A stretch of DNA of 64,000 bases from assembly GCA_030583605.1 (NCBI GenBank), contig CP129466.1:2673001-2737000 (forward strand), given 5' to 3'. Position numbers and translations under genes: made by a program. Every line of letters starts with the position of its first letter. Position 1 is the first letter of the stretch. Below, piece after piece: positions 27,413 to 36,732 of the stretch. The notes below the pieces were generated by a model, which was not told the DNA's origin, ran no database searches, and saw only the letters and a program-made list of their open reading frames with translations. The DNA comes from Gammaproteobacteria bacterium (lineage in GTDB: Bacteria > Pseudomonadota > Gammaproteobacteria > Steroidobacterales > GCA-2729495).

Positions 27413-28050
27413 GAGGGCCGCGCCGCCGCGAGCGCGGCGTCTTCCTCGGCGAGGATCGCTGCCCACACGGCGCGCTGGCGTAGTGCGCCAACATATCGCG
27501 CGAGCTTCGGCCAGCGCGCGACGTCGATCGTGCCACCGCCCTGCTGGTAGGTCACGAATTGCGCACCGATGGCGATGTCGGCCACCGTCAGTGTCTCGCC
27601 GACCGCGAAACCGCCGGTGATTTCGCGCTCCAGGTAGTCGCAGCATTCGTCGCGGATCGCGCCGGCCCGCGCGAGCGCCTCCTCGTCCGCGGGCTTGCGC
27701 AGGAACAGTGGCTTGACGACGCGCTCGGAGAAATACGGGACGGTCGCCTCACGCAGGCGCGTGTCGGCATACTCCTCCAGCCACAGCGCACGCGCCAGCG
27801 ATGGCGCATCGCCCGGATACAGCGGCCGCTGCGGGCAGATGCGCTCGATATAGGCAATGATCACCGAAGAATCCGGCACTACCACGCCGCCATCCTCCAG
27901 CACCGGGATTTTGCCGAGCGGATGCAGGGCGCGGACCTTGGGCGAACCCATCCGCGCGACTTCCATCCGGTATTCGATGCCTTTCTCCACCAGCGCGAGA
28001 CGCACCTTGCGGGTGAAGGTCGAGAGATTGATGCCGTACAGGACGATCAT
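27409..28050 (-). CDS. Glutathione S-transferase family protein
   Basis: A 213-aa GST with the N-terminal thioredoxin-like domain (MIVLYGINLSTFTRKVRLAL, GKIPVLEDGGVVVPDSSVIIAYIE with the cis-Pro and glutathione-binding Asp-Ser) and the C-terminal helical domain (GGFAVGETLTVADIAIGAQ, the N-capping motif). The likely catalytic Ser lies in LSTFTRKV. A GTG six bases upstream is an alternative start. The stop codon TAG falls inside a REP-like repeat, so the last residues may have been changed by its insertion. The substrate is unknown. Confidence 0.88.
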   Translation of the reverse strand: MIVLYGINLSTFTRKVRLALVEKGIEYRMEVARMGSPKVRALHPLGKIPVLEDGGVVVPDSSVIIAYIERICPQRPLYPGDAPSLARALWLEEYADTRLREATVPYFSERVVKPLFLRKPADEEALARAGAIRDECCDYLEREITGGFAVGETLTVADIAIGAQFVTYQQGGGTIDVARWPKLARYVGALRQRAVWAAILAEEDAALAAARPS

Positions 28051-28080
28051 GGCCACTATCCCCTGGGAGCCCCGGCCAGT

Positions 28081-29112
28081 TTACTCACTCCCTGTCACCG
28101 CATCGCCAAGCACCACCAGCGCCTTGCCGACGTTCTCTCCACGCATCAGCCGCGCGAAATGGGCGCCTGTCTGCTCGATGCCATGGACGCGATCTTCGAG
28201 ATAGCGGATCGCCCCCGTCGCAACCAGCGGCGCCACCTCGTCCAGGAACTGCTGGCGCTGCGGTTCGAAGTCGTTCACCACGAGCCCCTTCATGACCGCG
28301 CGCTTCATGATCGGCAACCCGAGGTTGAACTCGAAGCGCCGCTCGGCGTCGGGCGTGTTGTACTGCGTGATCAGGCCGCAGAGCACCACGGTGCCGTAGG
28401 GCTTCAGCACGGCCAGGGCATCCACGAGCATCTGCCCGCCGACGTTGTCATGGTAGCAGTCGGCGCCTTCGCCCACCGCCTGCTGAAGCTGCTCGCGGAA
28501 ACCGGGATGCCGGTAGTTCACGCAGGCCGCGAACCCGAACTGCTCCGTCACCACCCGGCATTTCTCGTCGCTGCCCGCGATACCGACCGCACGTGCGCCG
28601 CGCTGGGCTGCGATCTGCCCGAAGGTCGCGCCCACCGGCCCGGCCGCCGCCGACACCAGCGCTGTCTGCCCGGCGCAGACCGCGGCGAGCTGCACCGCGC
28701 TCGCCCAGGCGGTAAGTCCCGGCATGCCGAGCACGCCAAGGCTGGTCGAAAGCGGCGCGCGCTCGTCCACCACGAAAGCGCGCTCCCCGTCGCCGATCGA
28801 ATACTCCTGCCAGCCGCCGATGTGCCGCACACGATCGCCGACCCGAAACCGCTCGTGCCGCGACCGGATCACCTCGCCGACCGTTTCGGCAGGCGGCATG
28901 TCGCCTGTGCCGAGCGGCGTCTCGCGGTAGCGCCCCGCGATGATCGTGCGCTGGTAGGGATCGAGCGAAATGTAGCGGTGCCGCAGCAGGAACTGCCCGG
29001 GACGTAGCTCCGGCACGGGTGCGGCGACGACCTCGAAATCCGCGGCGCGCGGTACGCCCTCGATGCGATGGCGCAATACGACCCTGTGATTGCGCTCGCC
29101 GATCGCACTCAC
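28081..29112 (-). CDS. NADP-dependent oxidoreductase, MDR family (leukotriene B4/curcumin-reductase type)
   Basis: A 343-aa medium-chain reductase without the zinc ligands of alcohol dehydrogenases. It shows SLDPYQR near the N-terminus, GLTAWASAVQLAAVCAGQTALVSAAAGPVGATFGQIA (the nucleotide-binding AAxGxVG motif) and YHDNVGGQMLVDALAVL, all typical of enone/prostaglandin/curcumin reductases. It starts with GTG at 29112, overlapping the stop of the MFS gene (GTGA), so the two are co-expressed. It probably reduces an activated double bond; the substrate is unknown. Confidence 0.87.
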   Translation of the reverse strand: MSAIGERNHRVVLRHRIEGVPRAADFEVVAAPVPELRPGQFLLRHRYISLDPYQRTIIAGRYRETPLGTGDMPPAETVGEVIRSRHERFRVGDRVRHIGGWQEYSIGDGERAFVVDERAPLSTSLGVLGMPGLTAWASAVQLAAVCAGQTALVSAAAGPVGATFGQIAAQRGARAVGIAGSDEKCRVVTEQFGFAACVNYRHPGFREQLQQAVGEGADCYHDNVGGQMLVDALAVLKPYGTVVLCGLITQYNTPDAERRFEFNLGLPIMKRAVMKGLVVNDFEPQRQQFLDEVAPLVATGAIRYLEDRVHGIEQTGAHFARLMRGENVGKALVVLGDAVTGSE

Positions 29113-30458
29113 GGCACGAACTCGCCCGGCTGGCTCTCGGGTGGCGTCAGCCGCCCCGCCCGGCTCCAGTCAGCCGTCGGCTCCGGCAACTCGCGGGTGG
29201 CGCGGATCAGCGGTTGCCGCGAGGCCACGAGCGCCAGCAGCAGGGCCCCCGCGCCTGCAAACCCGAGCGCGGCGCGCAAGCCGATGTGCTCGCCAAGCCA
29301 GCCGCCCAGGAGCGCGCCTGGCCCTGCGGGGAGCAGGATCAACCAGCGCATGGTGCTCGTCATGCGGCCGAGCAGGGGCGCTGGAGTCACTGCCTGGCGA
29401 AGCGCGAGGAAGTTGATGAACACCAGTGTCGCGCCGATGCCGAACGCCAGGAGCATGAGCGCGAACCCCGCCATGCCGAGCGTCGACACCGGCGCCAGCG
29501 CGGCGAGCGACCAGCCCGCGCCGCAGAACCCGAAGCCGAGCACCATGGCCGGGCCCGCGCCGAGGCGGCGCGAGACGCCGTGGCCGAGCACGCCTGCAGT
29601 GACCGTGCCGACGCCGAGCGCCATGTAGCACAGCCCGATGTCGGCTTCGGACAGCCCGAGCACCCGCGTTGCGAACAGGATCTGCACGACCAGCGCCGCG
29701 TGATGGCACATCTGCCAGACGCCGACCGCCATCGCCATGGTGACGAGCAGGCGGTTGCCTGCCACGAAGCGCACGCCCTCGCGCATGGCGTCCATGAAGC
29801 GCGGGTGCGCGCAGCGCCGCTCTTCCTGCACACGGATGCCGCGCAGGATGAAGGCCGACAGGCCCAGCAGCACCGCGTTGGCGAGCAACGCCACGGGCGC
29901 ACCCGTGAGGCGGATCAGTGCACCGGCGGCGCCCGGGCCGGCAACCTCGGCCGTGGAATTGGCGAGCGCATTCTTTGCATGCGCTTCCACCAGGCGCGCC
30001 CGCGGCACGATCTGGGTCAGCACGATCTGCGCCGCGCTGCCCGCCACCGTGTGCACCGTGCCGATCACGAATCCGAGCACGTACAGCCAGGACATGTCGA
30101 GCCAACCCGCCCACCAGGCGAGCGGCACGCTCGCGACGGCAACCGCCAGCAACGACTCACCCGCCACGTACACCGGCAGCTTAGCGACGCGATCGAGCCA
30201 GGCGCCTGCCGGCAGCGAGAAGAGCAGGAACGGCACCACCTCCATCGCGGTGAGCAGGCCCATCTGCGTCGGGGTCGCATGCAGCAGGATCGCCGCAGTC
30301 AGCGGCAGTGCGAGCAGCGTGATCTGCCCGCCGAAGGAACTCGTCAGGATCGAGATCCACAGCCGCCGGTAAGTGCGGTCACGCAGCAGGTCGTCGGCTG
30401 GCAGTACGGGCCGCATGTTGCCGAAGAAGCAGGCGGCGGGTTTCGGGGTCAGGTCCAT
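29109..30458 (-). CDS. MFS transporter, enterobactin-exporter/macrolide-efflux type
   Basis: A 449-aa major-facilitator protein with about twelve hydrophobic segments. It opens with LWISILTSSFGGQITLLALPLTAAILL and has the loop motif GAWLDRVAKLPV after helix 2, both typical of the EntS/DHA3 exporter group. The ATG at 30458 places about 30 soluble residues before helix 1. It overlaps the downstream MDR reductase by GTGA. The substrate is unknown; efflux of a hydrophobic compound is likely from the family. Confidence 0.87.
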   Translation of the reverse strand: MDLTPKPAACFFGNMRPVLPADDLLRDRTYRRLWISILTSSFGGQITLLALPLTAAILLHATPTQMGLLTAMEVVPFLLFSLPAGAWLDRVAKLPVYVAGESLLAVAVASVPLAWWAGWLDMSWLYVLGFVIGTVHTVAGSAAQIVLTQIVPRARLVEAHAKNALANSTAEVAGPGAAGALIRLTGAPVALLANAVLLGLSAFILRGIRVQEERRCAHPRFMDAMREGVRFVAGNRLLVTMAMAVGVWQMCHHAALVVQILFATRVLGLSEADIGLCYMALGVGTVTAGVLGHGVSRRLGAGPAMVLGFGFCGAGWSLAALAPVSTLGMAGFALMLLAFGIGATLVFINFLALRQAVTPAPLLGRMTSTMRWLILLPAGPGALLGGWLGEHIGLRAALGFAGAGALLLALVASRQPLIRATRELPEPTADWSRAGRLTPPESQPGEFVP

Positions 30459-30598
30459 GTGGCCAGAATACCGTGATGCAGGTGCGACCGTATGGAATGC
30501 GGTTGGCATTCCTGCGGCCGGCATGGCCGGGCATCGGTGCCGGCCGGGAACCAGTACACTGGCCGGCGTTCAACGCACAGGCATCTGCCGGCGACCTC

Positions 30599-31321
30599 AT
30601 GTTCAGACTCCTCTTCGTCCTGTTCAACGCGGCCAAGATCGGCCCGCTCCTCAAGACCGGCGGCACGATGCTGGTTTCCGTCGGCGCCTATGCGCTGGTC
30701 TTCGGCTGGTGGTACGCGGTCGGGTTCGTGCTGCTGATCTTCTGCCATGAGATGGGCCACTTCCTGGCGGCGCGCCAGCGCGGCCTGCCGGTCGGCGCGC
30801 CGACGTTCATCCCCTTCGTCGGCGCCTGGATCGAACTCAAGCAACTGCCGCACGACGTCGAAACGGAGGCCTACGTCGGCATCGCCGGGCCGCTGGTCGG
30901 TTCACTCGCCGCCCTGCTGTGCTACTTCTTCGCGGTGACCCGGGACAGCACCTTGCTGCTCGCGCTCGCCTACGCCGGCTTCATGATCAACCTGTTCAAC
31001 CTGATCCCGCTGAGCCCGTTCGACGGCGGGCGCATCACCGCGATCATTTCGCCCAAGGTCTGGCTGCTCGGTGTGCCGCTCCTCGGCGCCCTGTTCTTCA
31101 TCCGGCCGAGCCCGATGCTGATCCTGATTGCGCTGCTCGCGGCACCGCAGGTGCTGAGCGTGATCCGCGGGCGGGCAGTGACGGACATGCCGGAGGGCTA
31201 CTACGAGACGCCGCCGGCAGTGCGGCTGCGCTACGCGGTGTGGTACCTCGGGCTGGCGGCATTCCTGGCGCTGATGAGCCATGAAGTACACGAACGGCTC
31301 GATGAGGCGCTGCGCGGCTGA
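30599..31321 (+). CDS. Site-2 protease-like membrane metallopeptidase (M50)
   Basis: A 240-aa integral membrane zinc peptidase. The catalytic motif HEMGH lies in FCHEMGHFLAARQRG near residue 50, and the third zinc ligand is in NLIPLSPFDGGR near residue 142. The order of membrane segments agrees with the compact S2P family found in many bacteria. No PDZ domain is present. The ATG at 30599 follows a region without a strong ribosome site. It may cut a membrane-bound anti-sigma factor or act in membrane quality control; no such partner is adjacent. Confidence 0.86.
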   Translation: MFRLLFVLFNAAKIGPLLKTGGTMLVSVGAYALVFGWWYAVGFVLLIFCHEMGHFLAARQRGLPVGAPTFIPFVGAWIELKQLPHDVETEAYVGIAGPLVGSLAALLCYFFAVTRDSTLLLALAYAGFMINLFNLIPLSPFDGGRITAIISPKVWLLGVPLLGALFFIRPSPMLILIALLAAPQVLSVIRGRAVTDMPEGYYETPPAVRLRYAVWYLGLAAFLALMSHEVHERLDEALRG

Positions 31322-31341
31322 GCGAAAGTGGCAAGAGGATA

Positions 31342-31531
31342 CGGCGGTCCCGCGCCGGGGCCGCACCCACCGCTGCATCCGCCTCGCCAGGCGCGATGCG
31401 TCGCAAGGTGCGCGGGGCGCAGAACCGCTTGTCAGGCTGCTGCGACTCAGCCCGTCACCGGGCCGAGCCCATCAGCCGGCTGGCCGAGCAGGCGGCGAGA
31501 CCCGGAGACGGGCAGAGTCCGGGACCTGCCG
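31342..31531 (-). repeat. Mosaic intergenic repeat, copy A
   Basis: Read on the minus strand, this stretch shares blocks with the copy at 60015-60418: GGACTCTGCCC followed by CGGGTCTCGCCGCC, then CTCGGCCAGCCGGCTGATGG with GCTCGGCCCGG, GAGTCGCAGCAGCCTG, and CCTGGCGAGGCGGATGCAGC. It lacks the hairpin end present in copies B and C. It fills the gap between the convergent M50 and murI genes. No open frame in it looks coding. Confidence 0.75.
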
Positions 31532-31552
31532 GTGGGAGAAGAATCTTTTTTC

Positions 31553-32359
31553 CTAGCCGAGATCGACGATCTCGACCTGCGCCGGGTCGATCGGTTCGCC
31601 GAGGAAGGCCGGGCCGACGCGGGCGAAGCGCGCGGCGCCGTCGGTCGCCAGCAATTGCATCCGCCCGCCACCGGCCGCGCGCAGCGGGCCCAGTGATTCG
31701 CTCACCGCCGCCGCAGTAGTCGCGGCAGAATCCACGATGCGGATGCCCGGCCCGGCGATCCTCGCAATGGCCGGCGCCAGCACCGGGAAATGCGTGCAGC
31801 CGAGCAGCAGCACATCCGGGCGGGCCGCAGCGGCCAGTATCGGGCCGAGGTAACGGCGCGCCACCGCCTCGGCGATTTCACCGTCGATCCAGCCCTCCTC
31901 GGCCAGCGCCACGAAGAGCTGGCAGGGCGTGGAGACCACGTCGCAATCCGTGCGGATGCGACGGATCGCCTGCTCGTAGGCGCCGGCCCGCACGGTACTC
32001 TCGGTGGCGATGACCGCAATGCGTCCGTTGCGACTGGCGGCACAGGCCGCCCGCGCGCCCGGCTCGACCACGCCGATCACCGGCAGCGGCGCGTAGCGCC
32101 GGCGCAGGGCGTCGAGCGCAACGGCCGACGCCGTATTGCACGCGACCACGAGGCAACGCAGCCCCGCCGCGACCAGCACGTCGGCCGCCTGTTCGGCGTA
32201 GCGAATGACCGACGCGGGACTCTTGGTGCCATAGGGCAGCCGCGCGGTGTCGCCGAGATAGAGGAAGTCCCCGGCAGGCAGTGCCGCGCGCAGCGCACGC
32301 AGAACCGTGAGCCCGCCCACACCGGAGTCGAACACGCCAATGGCGGTCGCGGCGCTCAC
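31553..32359 (-). CDS. murI: Glutamate racemase
   Basis: A 268-aa MurI that converts L- to D-glutamate for peptidoglycan. Both catalytic cysteines are present, in VACNTASA (about residue 73) and GCTHFP (about residue 187). The N-terminal GVFDSGVGGLTVLRAL and LPYGTKS are diagnostic. The start is GTG at 32359, with MSAATAIGVFDSG as N-terminus. D-glutamate could also feed the ligase island that follows, but murI is a normal cell-wall gene. Confidence 0.95.
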   Translation of the reverse strand: MSAATAIGVFDSGVGGLTVLRALRAALPAGDFLYLGDTARLPYGTKSPASVIRYAEQAADVLVAAGLRCLVVACNTASAVALDALRRRYAPLPVIGVVEPGARAACAASRNGRIAVIATESTVRAGAYEQAIRRIRTDCDVVSTPCQLFVALAEEGWIDGEIAEAVARRYLGPILAAAARPDVLLLGCTHFPVLAPAIARIAGPGIRIVDSAATTAAAVSESLGPLRAAGGGRMQLLATDGAARFARVGPAFLGEPIDPAQVEIVDLG

Positions 32360-32638
32360 CCGGCACCACCCCAGGTCGCGGGACCCGCCGGGATCTTCGC
32401 CTGCGTGCGGGCCGCGACGACGCCCCGAGTGCCATGGCCTGTCTGTGGTGCGGACATCGCGTGACTTCTCCCGGCCGGCCCTGCCCTGCCGCTACTACAC
32501 TGGCGCCCCTGTGGCGTTCGCGGCGCAAGGATAATGCATCCGGCGGGACCGCTGACGAAGAACTCCGCTACACTGCGGCCCCCGCGGGCAGCGCCACGGG
32601 CCACACGACCACTCATGCCTCCCGGAGGAAGCAACGCG

Positions 32639-33520
32639 ATGGCGATCATCCCTTTCGAGACCCGGATCGACTTCAACAGTCCGCGCTGGAACCGCGATTC
32701 ATGGGCCCGCATCCAGGGCGACATGAACTCCGCCAACGAGCGCATCGGCCACTGCAGCGGCGTCGTCCTCGGCGTGCGTCCCGGCGAAGCGCTCAAGCCT
32801 CTGCTCGGCTTCCAGACCTTCCTCGCCACGCGCCTGCTGCCGCTGCCAAACGGCGACATCCGCCGCGTCAACAAGGAAGTGATCTTCTACACGAGCCTCA
32901 CCCGCAACGGCCAGCCAGCCGACATCATCGACGAGTGGAAGAACCCTTACACCAACGAGACCGTGAAGGTGGTGCAGGTCTGGAACGACCCCTTCAATTA
33001 CACGATCAGCGACTTCCTGATCCTCGCGCCGGAGGACTTTGCCGGCGACCGCTCGAAACTCCCGAAGATTCCGCTCCTCTTCCCGTGGCAGGAGCTCGAC
33101 GCCGATACGCTGGTGCTGTCGACCGACATGCACCTGAACTATCCGAACCCGCTGCAGCCGGAGAAATGGCCGCGCGAATCCTCGGGGCCGAAGGCGCAGG
33201 TCAGCGAGATGATGCGCTATTTCGTGAGGAAGGCGGACCTGCTGAACCCGGCGCTGACCGCCGTGCCCTACCATGGCACCTGGCATCGCGTCACACCATG
33301 GCTGCCGTGGATGCTGATGGGCCAGGCACCGGGCCATTGCATGTACACCTCGACCATGGTCGGCTTCGACTCGATCGAGAAGCTGCCGAAGCACGTGCTC
33401 GACTACGCGAAGAAGCACAAGCCCGACATGCTGCAGGCACCAACCGAGGACTACGGCCCCAGCCATTCGAGCCTCGAGCACTACGCGCACGAGCAAAAGC
33501 CGGCACCGGCGCTGCGCTGA
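32639..33520 (+). CDS. DUF1838 family protein
   Basis: A 293-aa protein matching the DUF1838 pattern: FETRIDFNSPRWNRDSWARIQGD at the start, VNKEVIFYTSLT, VVQVWNDPFNYTISDF, DMHLNYPNPLQPEKWPRESS and LPWMLMGQAPGHCMYTSTM. The ATG at 32639 follows GGAGGA at good spacing, so the start is well supported. Members are unstudied; they often occur in aromatic- or steroid-degrading proteobacteria. It is probably soluble, with no signal peptide or membrane segment. The role is unknown. Confidence 0.87.
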   Translation: MAIIPFETRIDFNSPRWNRDSWARIQGDMNSANERIGHCSGVVLGVRPGEALKPLLGFQTFLATRLLPLPNGDIRRVNKEVIFYTSLTRNGQPADIIDEWKNPYTNETVKVVQVWNDPFNYTISDFLILAPEDFAGDRSKLPKIPLLFPWQELDADTLVLSTDMHLNYPNPLQPEKWPRESSGPKAQVSEMMRYFVRKADLLNPALTAVPYHGTWHRVTPWLPWMLMGQAPGHCMYTSTMVGFDSIEKLPKHVLDYAKKHKPDMLQAPTEDYGPSHSSLEHYAHEQKPAPALR

Positions 33521-33677
33521 ATCCGCAGCCCGGGTTCCGGCTCGCCGCTTATGTCGCCTGCCCGGTGTCGCCGCCGCGGCAGGTGACCCGGCCGAGCGCG
33601 CGCCGCTCTGGTAGGATTCACCTCCGGGAGTACGGATAAGCCAATAACAACACGGTCGTTCTGCGCCTCAGACCGGT

Positions 33678-35891
33678 ATGCCAATCGATAGCACTCCGCG
33701 CGCGATCTTCGCCGGCCCAAGCGTCTACTCGCAGCAACCGGTCGTGCATTTCGGGCCTGGCCGGCATGAGGTGGGCCCGCAGGCCTGCACGCCGGCCACA
33801 CTCGCCTCGCTCCATGAAATCCTGCCCGGCCTGCGCGCGCACGCCGGGCCCTGCGGTGCGCCGGCCTGCTTCGGCAGCACAGACGCCGGCATCGGTCACC
33901 TCTTCGAGCACGTCTGCATCGAGTTGCAGAACCTGGCGGGGGGCGAGTTCGCCTGCGTGCGCGCGCACAGCCTGGTGCCGGTCGCCCCGGAAGACGCGGT
34001 GGTCCCCTACGAGGACCGCGAGGTCGTCATCGCCGCAGCCCGCCTGGCAGCGACGCTGCTCGCCGGTGCGCCCGACGCGGCTGCCGTGGCGGGCTCCGCG
34101 ACGGCGCCGCCGGCGCATGCCGCGGAGCTCGCGAAGTTCATCGCCTCCGCCCTCGAAATCGTTCTGCCCGTGCAGGACCGCGCGCTGGTGCGCGCTGCCC
34201 GCGCGCGCGACATACCGGTCACACAACTGGTCGGCCGCTTTCTCGCTCTCGGGCAAGGCCGCTTCCAGCAACGAGTCAGCGCGACCAGCACGACGCAAAC
34301 AAACAGCATTGCCAGCCACCTGGCGGCGAACAAGACTTACACGCATCGCGTGCTCGAGGCCGCCGGCCTGCCCATGGCACGTTACGAGCGGGTCTACAGC
34401 GTGCGCGACGCCGTGGCGGCGGCGCGACGCATCGGCTACCCGGTGGTGGTCAAGCCGAACAGCGAAAGCATGGGCGCCGCCGTCAGTGTCGGGATGAAGA
34501 ACCGCCGCGACGTCGCCACCGCTTACCGGCGGGCGCGCCGGCTCACCAAGTCGGTCATCATCGAGGAACTGATCGCGGGCAACGACTACCGGCTGCTCGT
34601 CATCGACGGGAAACTGCACGCAGCGGCGCAGCGCGTGCCCGGGCACGTGGTCGGCGACGGCGTGCGCAACGTCGAAGAACTGCTGGCCGAAGTCAACCGC
34701 GACCCGCGCCGCGGCTCCGGTCACGACACCTGGCTTACGCGCATCGCACTCGACGACCAGGCGCAGCGGCTGCTTGCCGATCTCGGGTACACCCGCGAGT
34801 CGATCCCGAAATCCGGCGAAGTCGTTTACCTGCGCCGCAATGCGAACCTGTCGGACGGCGGCACGTCGGTGGACGTCACCGATCAGGTGCACCCCGACAA
34901 CCGCCAAGTCGCCGAGCGTGCCGCCAAGGCCATCGGGCTCGACGTCGCCGGCGTCGACATCCTGACGACCGACATTGCCACCTCGATCTGGGAGAACGAC
35001 GGGCGCATCTGCGAGATCAATTCCAGGCCGGGCATGCGTTCACACCTGTCGCCGATCGGAGGCAAACCGCGCGACGTGATCACGCCGATCCTCGACATGC
35101 TGTTCCCGCCCCTGCGTCCGAAGCGCGTTCCGGTCATCGCGGTCACCGGCACCGGCGACACGGCGACCACCGCCCGCATGCTCGCGCAGGTACTCGCAGC
35201 GGCCGGCCGGCACGTCGGCCTGAGCATCGGCCGGCGGGTCTGGAGCGGCGGTCAGCGCGCCTGCCGGACCCGGGTCACCGGCCCCGCGGCGGCGCGGATG
35301 ATCCTGCTCGACCCGGAGGTAGACGTCGCAGTGATCGAGTGCCGGCCGGCGGACATCCTGCGCCATGGGCTCGGCTGCGATGCGATCAACGTCACCGCGG
35401 TCGTCAATGCAGCAGCGACCGGCACCGGCAAGCGCACGGACAGCGCTGCCGCGCAGACCATCGATGCGATTCGCGTGATCGCCCGCAGTACCCGTGACGT
35501 CGTCTACGTCGCCGATCGCGATGCCTGCATCGGTGCGATCGAGCGCGATGGCGGCGCACCGGTCTGCCGGATCGCGGGCGCCAGCGACGGCCGGCAGGCC
35601 GCCACCGATCCGTTTGCGGACAGCCGGCGCATCGTGCTCGACGGCGACGAGCTGCGCATCGCCGAGGACGGCCACGAGCGCGTCCGGCTGCAACTCGCCG
35701 CCAGCAGCGGCGAACCGGACGTCGCGCCGTCACCGCAGAGCGTGCTGTTCGCCGTGCTCGCGGCCTGCGGGCTCGGCGTGGCGATCAGCGAGATCGAGCA
35801 GGCCCTGCGTGACTTTCGGCCGCGCCGGCCGCGGGCGCAAACTCGTCCTCGCAGGAAGCGCCAGGGCCGGGCGCGGGCCAGTCGTCCGTAA
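33678..35891 (+). CDS. Cyanophycin synthetase-like ATP-grasp ligase with degenerate Mur-ligase domain
   Basis: A 737-aa relative of cyanophycin synthetase CphA, shorter than the usual 870-900 aa. The N-terminal domain has IGHLFEHVCIELQNLAGG. The ATP-grasp domain (about 210-475) looks active: VVVKPNSESMGAAV, GVDILTTDI (metal Asp) and ICEINSRPGM (metal Glu and Asn). The Mur-ligase-like part begins VIAVTGTGDTATTARML near 487; the family P-loop GTNGKTTT has lost its Lys. So only the ATP-grasp ligation is likely to work, perhaps making a peptide other than Asp-Arg cyanophycin. Its 3' end overlaps the convergent cyanophycinase by 107 bp. Confidence 0.85.
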   Translation: MPIDSTPRAIFAGPSVYSQQPVVHFGPGRHEVGPQACTPATLASLHEILPGLRAHAGPCGAPACFGSTDAGIGHLFEHVCIELQNLAGGEFACVRAHSLVPVAPEDAVVPYEDREVVIAAARLAATLLAGAPDAAAVAGSATAPPAHAAELAKFIASALEIVLPVQDRALVRAARARDIPVTQLVGRFLALGQGRFQQRVSATSTTQTNSIASHLAANKTYTHRVLEAAGLPMARYERVYSVRDAVAAARRIGYPVVVKPNSESMGAAVSVGMKNRRDVATAYRRARRLTKSVIIEELIAGNDYRLLVIDGKLHAAAQRVPGHVVGDGVRNVEELLAEVNRDPRRGSGHDTWLTRIALDDQAQRLLADLGYTRESIPKSGEVVYLRRNANLSDGGTSVDVTDQVHPDNRQVAERAAKAIGLDVAGVDILTTDIATSIWENDGRICEINSRPGMRSHLSPIGGKPRDVITPILDMLFPPLRPKRVPVIAVTGTGDTATTARMLAQVLAAAGRHVGLSIGRRVWSGGQRACRTRVTGPAAARMILLDPEVDVAVIECRPADILRHGLGCDAINVTAVVNAAATGTGKRTDSAAAQTIDAIRVIARSTRDVVYVADRDACIGAIERDGGAPVCRIAGASDGRQAATDPFADSRRIVLDGDELRIAEDGHERVRLQLAASSGEPDVAPSPQSVLFAVLAACGLGVAISEIEQALRDFRPRRPRAQTRPRRKRQGRARASRP

Positions 35892-36732
35892 TTTCGCATT
35901 CCGGCGCGGCGAGCGCCGCCACCGGCGCCGAGACCCGCCGCGTCCCGAGATCGAATGACCAGCCGGCGCTCAACGCGTGCAGGCGCATGCCGGCAAAGGC
36001 AGCCGGCGCGTAGTCTGGCACGGCGTCGATGTCGGTGGCCTGCAGCTGCGTGCCGTCCACGATCGTCAGCGTACCGCTGCCGCAGACGCTGACGCGATCC
36101 GTCCCGTCGAGGATGAATGCGGTGTCCTCATCGAGGCCGAAACCCAGCATCGACGGATTGCACAGCACGGTGGCCAGCAGCCGGCCGAAGCGGTCACGCT
36201 CGCGAAAGTGCTGATCGACGATGATGTCCGGCAGGTAACCCAGCCCGGGCGACATGCGCACCGAGCCGAGCCGCGCCGCCATGCGTCCCGTGCCGCGCGC
36301 GATCATCACCGCACTCATCGCCGACGCACCGGCGCTGCTGCCACCGAGCGTCATCCCGCTGCGGTGGCGCTCGACGAGGCGCGCCGCGAGCGGCGTGCCG
36401 CCGATGGTCGACACCAGCTTGAGCTGGCTGCCACCCGTGAAGAATACGCCGTCGGCCGCGTCGATGGCGGCCAGCAACGCCGGATCCGCCGCCTCTTCGC
36501 GGTGCTCCTGGTGAAAATGCGCGACTTCGGCCACACCGAGCGTGCGAAAGGCAGATTCATACACGCGCCGGCGCGAGGCCGGGTCGCGCGAGGCCGCCGA
36601 GAGCACGACGAGGCGCGCGTCGGGCCCGCCGCAGCAGGCGACGAAGGTCGCCAGCACCTCGAGGTCGCTGCCCGGAACCTCGCGGCCACCGATCGCGACG
36701 ATCGTCCCGCGCTTGCCGTCGTCAGCCGGCAA
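35785..36732 (-). CDS. Cyanophycinase (peptidase family S51)
   Basis: A 315-aa serine peptidase that hydrolyses beta-Asp-Arg-type isopeptides. The nucleophile is in GGSSAGASAMSAVM, and the conserved VDQHFRERDRFGRL and GFGLDEDTAFIL segments follow. The opening GTIVAIGGREV also fits. The likeliest start is TTG at 36732, overlapping the stop of the upstream ATP-grasp gene; no ATG or GTG lies near the first conserved strand. It is the last gene of a five-gene operon (42736 down to 35785) and converges on the CphA-like gene. Together these suggest synthesis and breakdown of one isopeptide product. Confidence 0.88.
   Translation of the reverse strand: MPADDGKRGTIVAIGGREVPGSDLEVLATFVACCGGPDARLVVLSAASRDPASRRRVYESAFRTLGVAEVAHFHQEHREEAADPALLAAIDAADGVFFTGGSQLKLVSTIGGTPLAARLVERHRSGMTLGGSSAGASAMSAVMIARGTGRMAARLGSVRMSPGLGYLPDIIVDQHFRERDRFGRLLATVLCNPSMLGFGLDEDTAFILDGTDRVSVCGSGTLTIVDGTQLQATDIDAVPDYAPAAFAGMRLHALSAGWSFDLGTRRVSAPVAALAAPECEITDDWPAPGPGASCEDEFAPAAGAAESHAGPARSR

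Noticed and set aside
31322..31552. Terminator for murI from the run of seven adenines after its stop.
   Set aside because: On the murI strand the run is A rather than T, and no stem precedes it.
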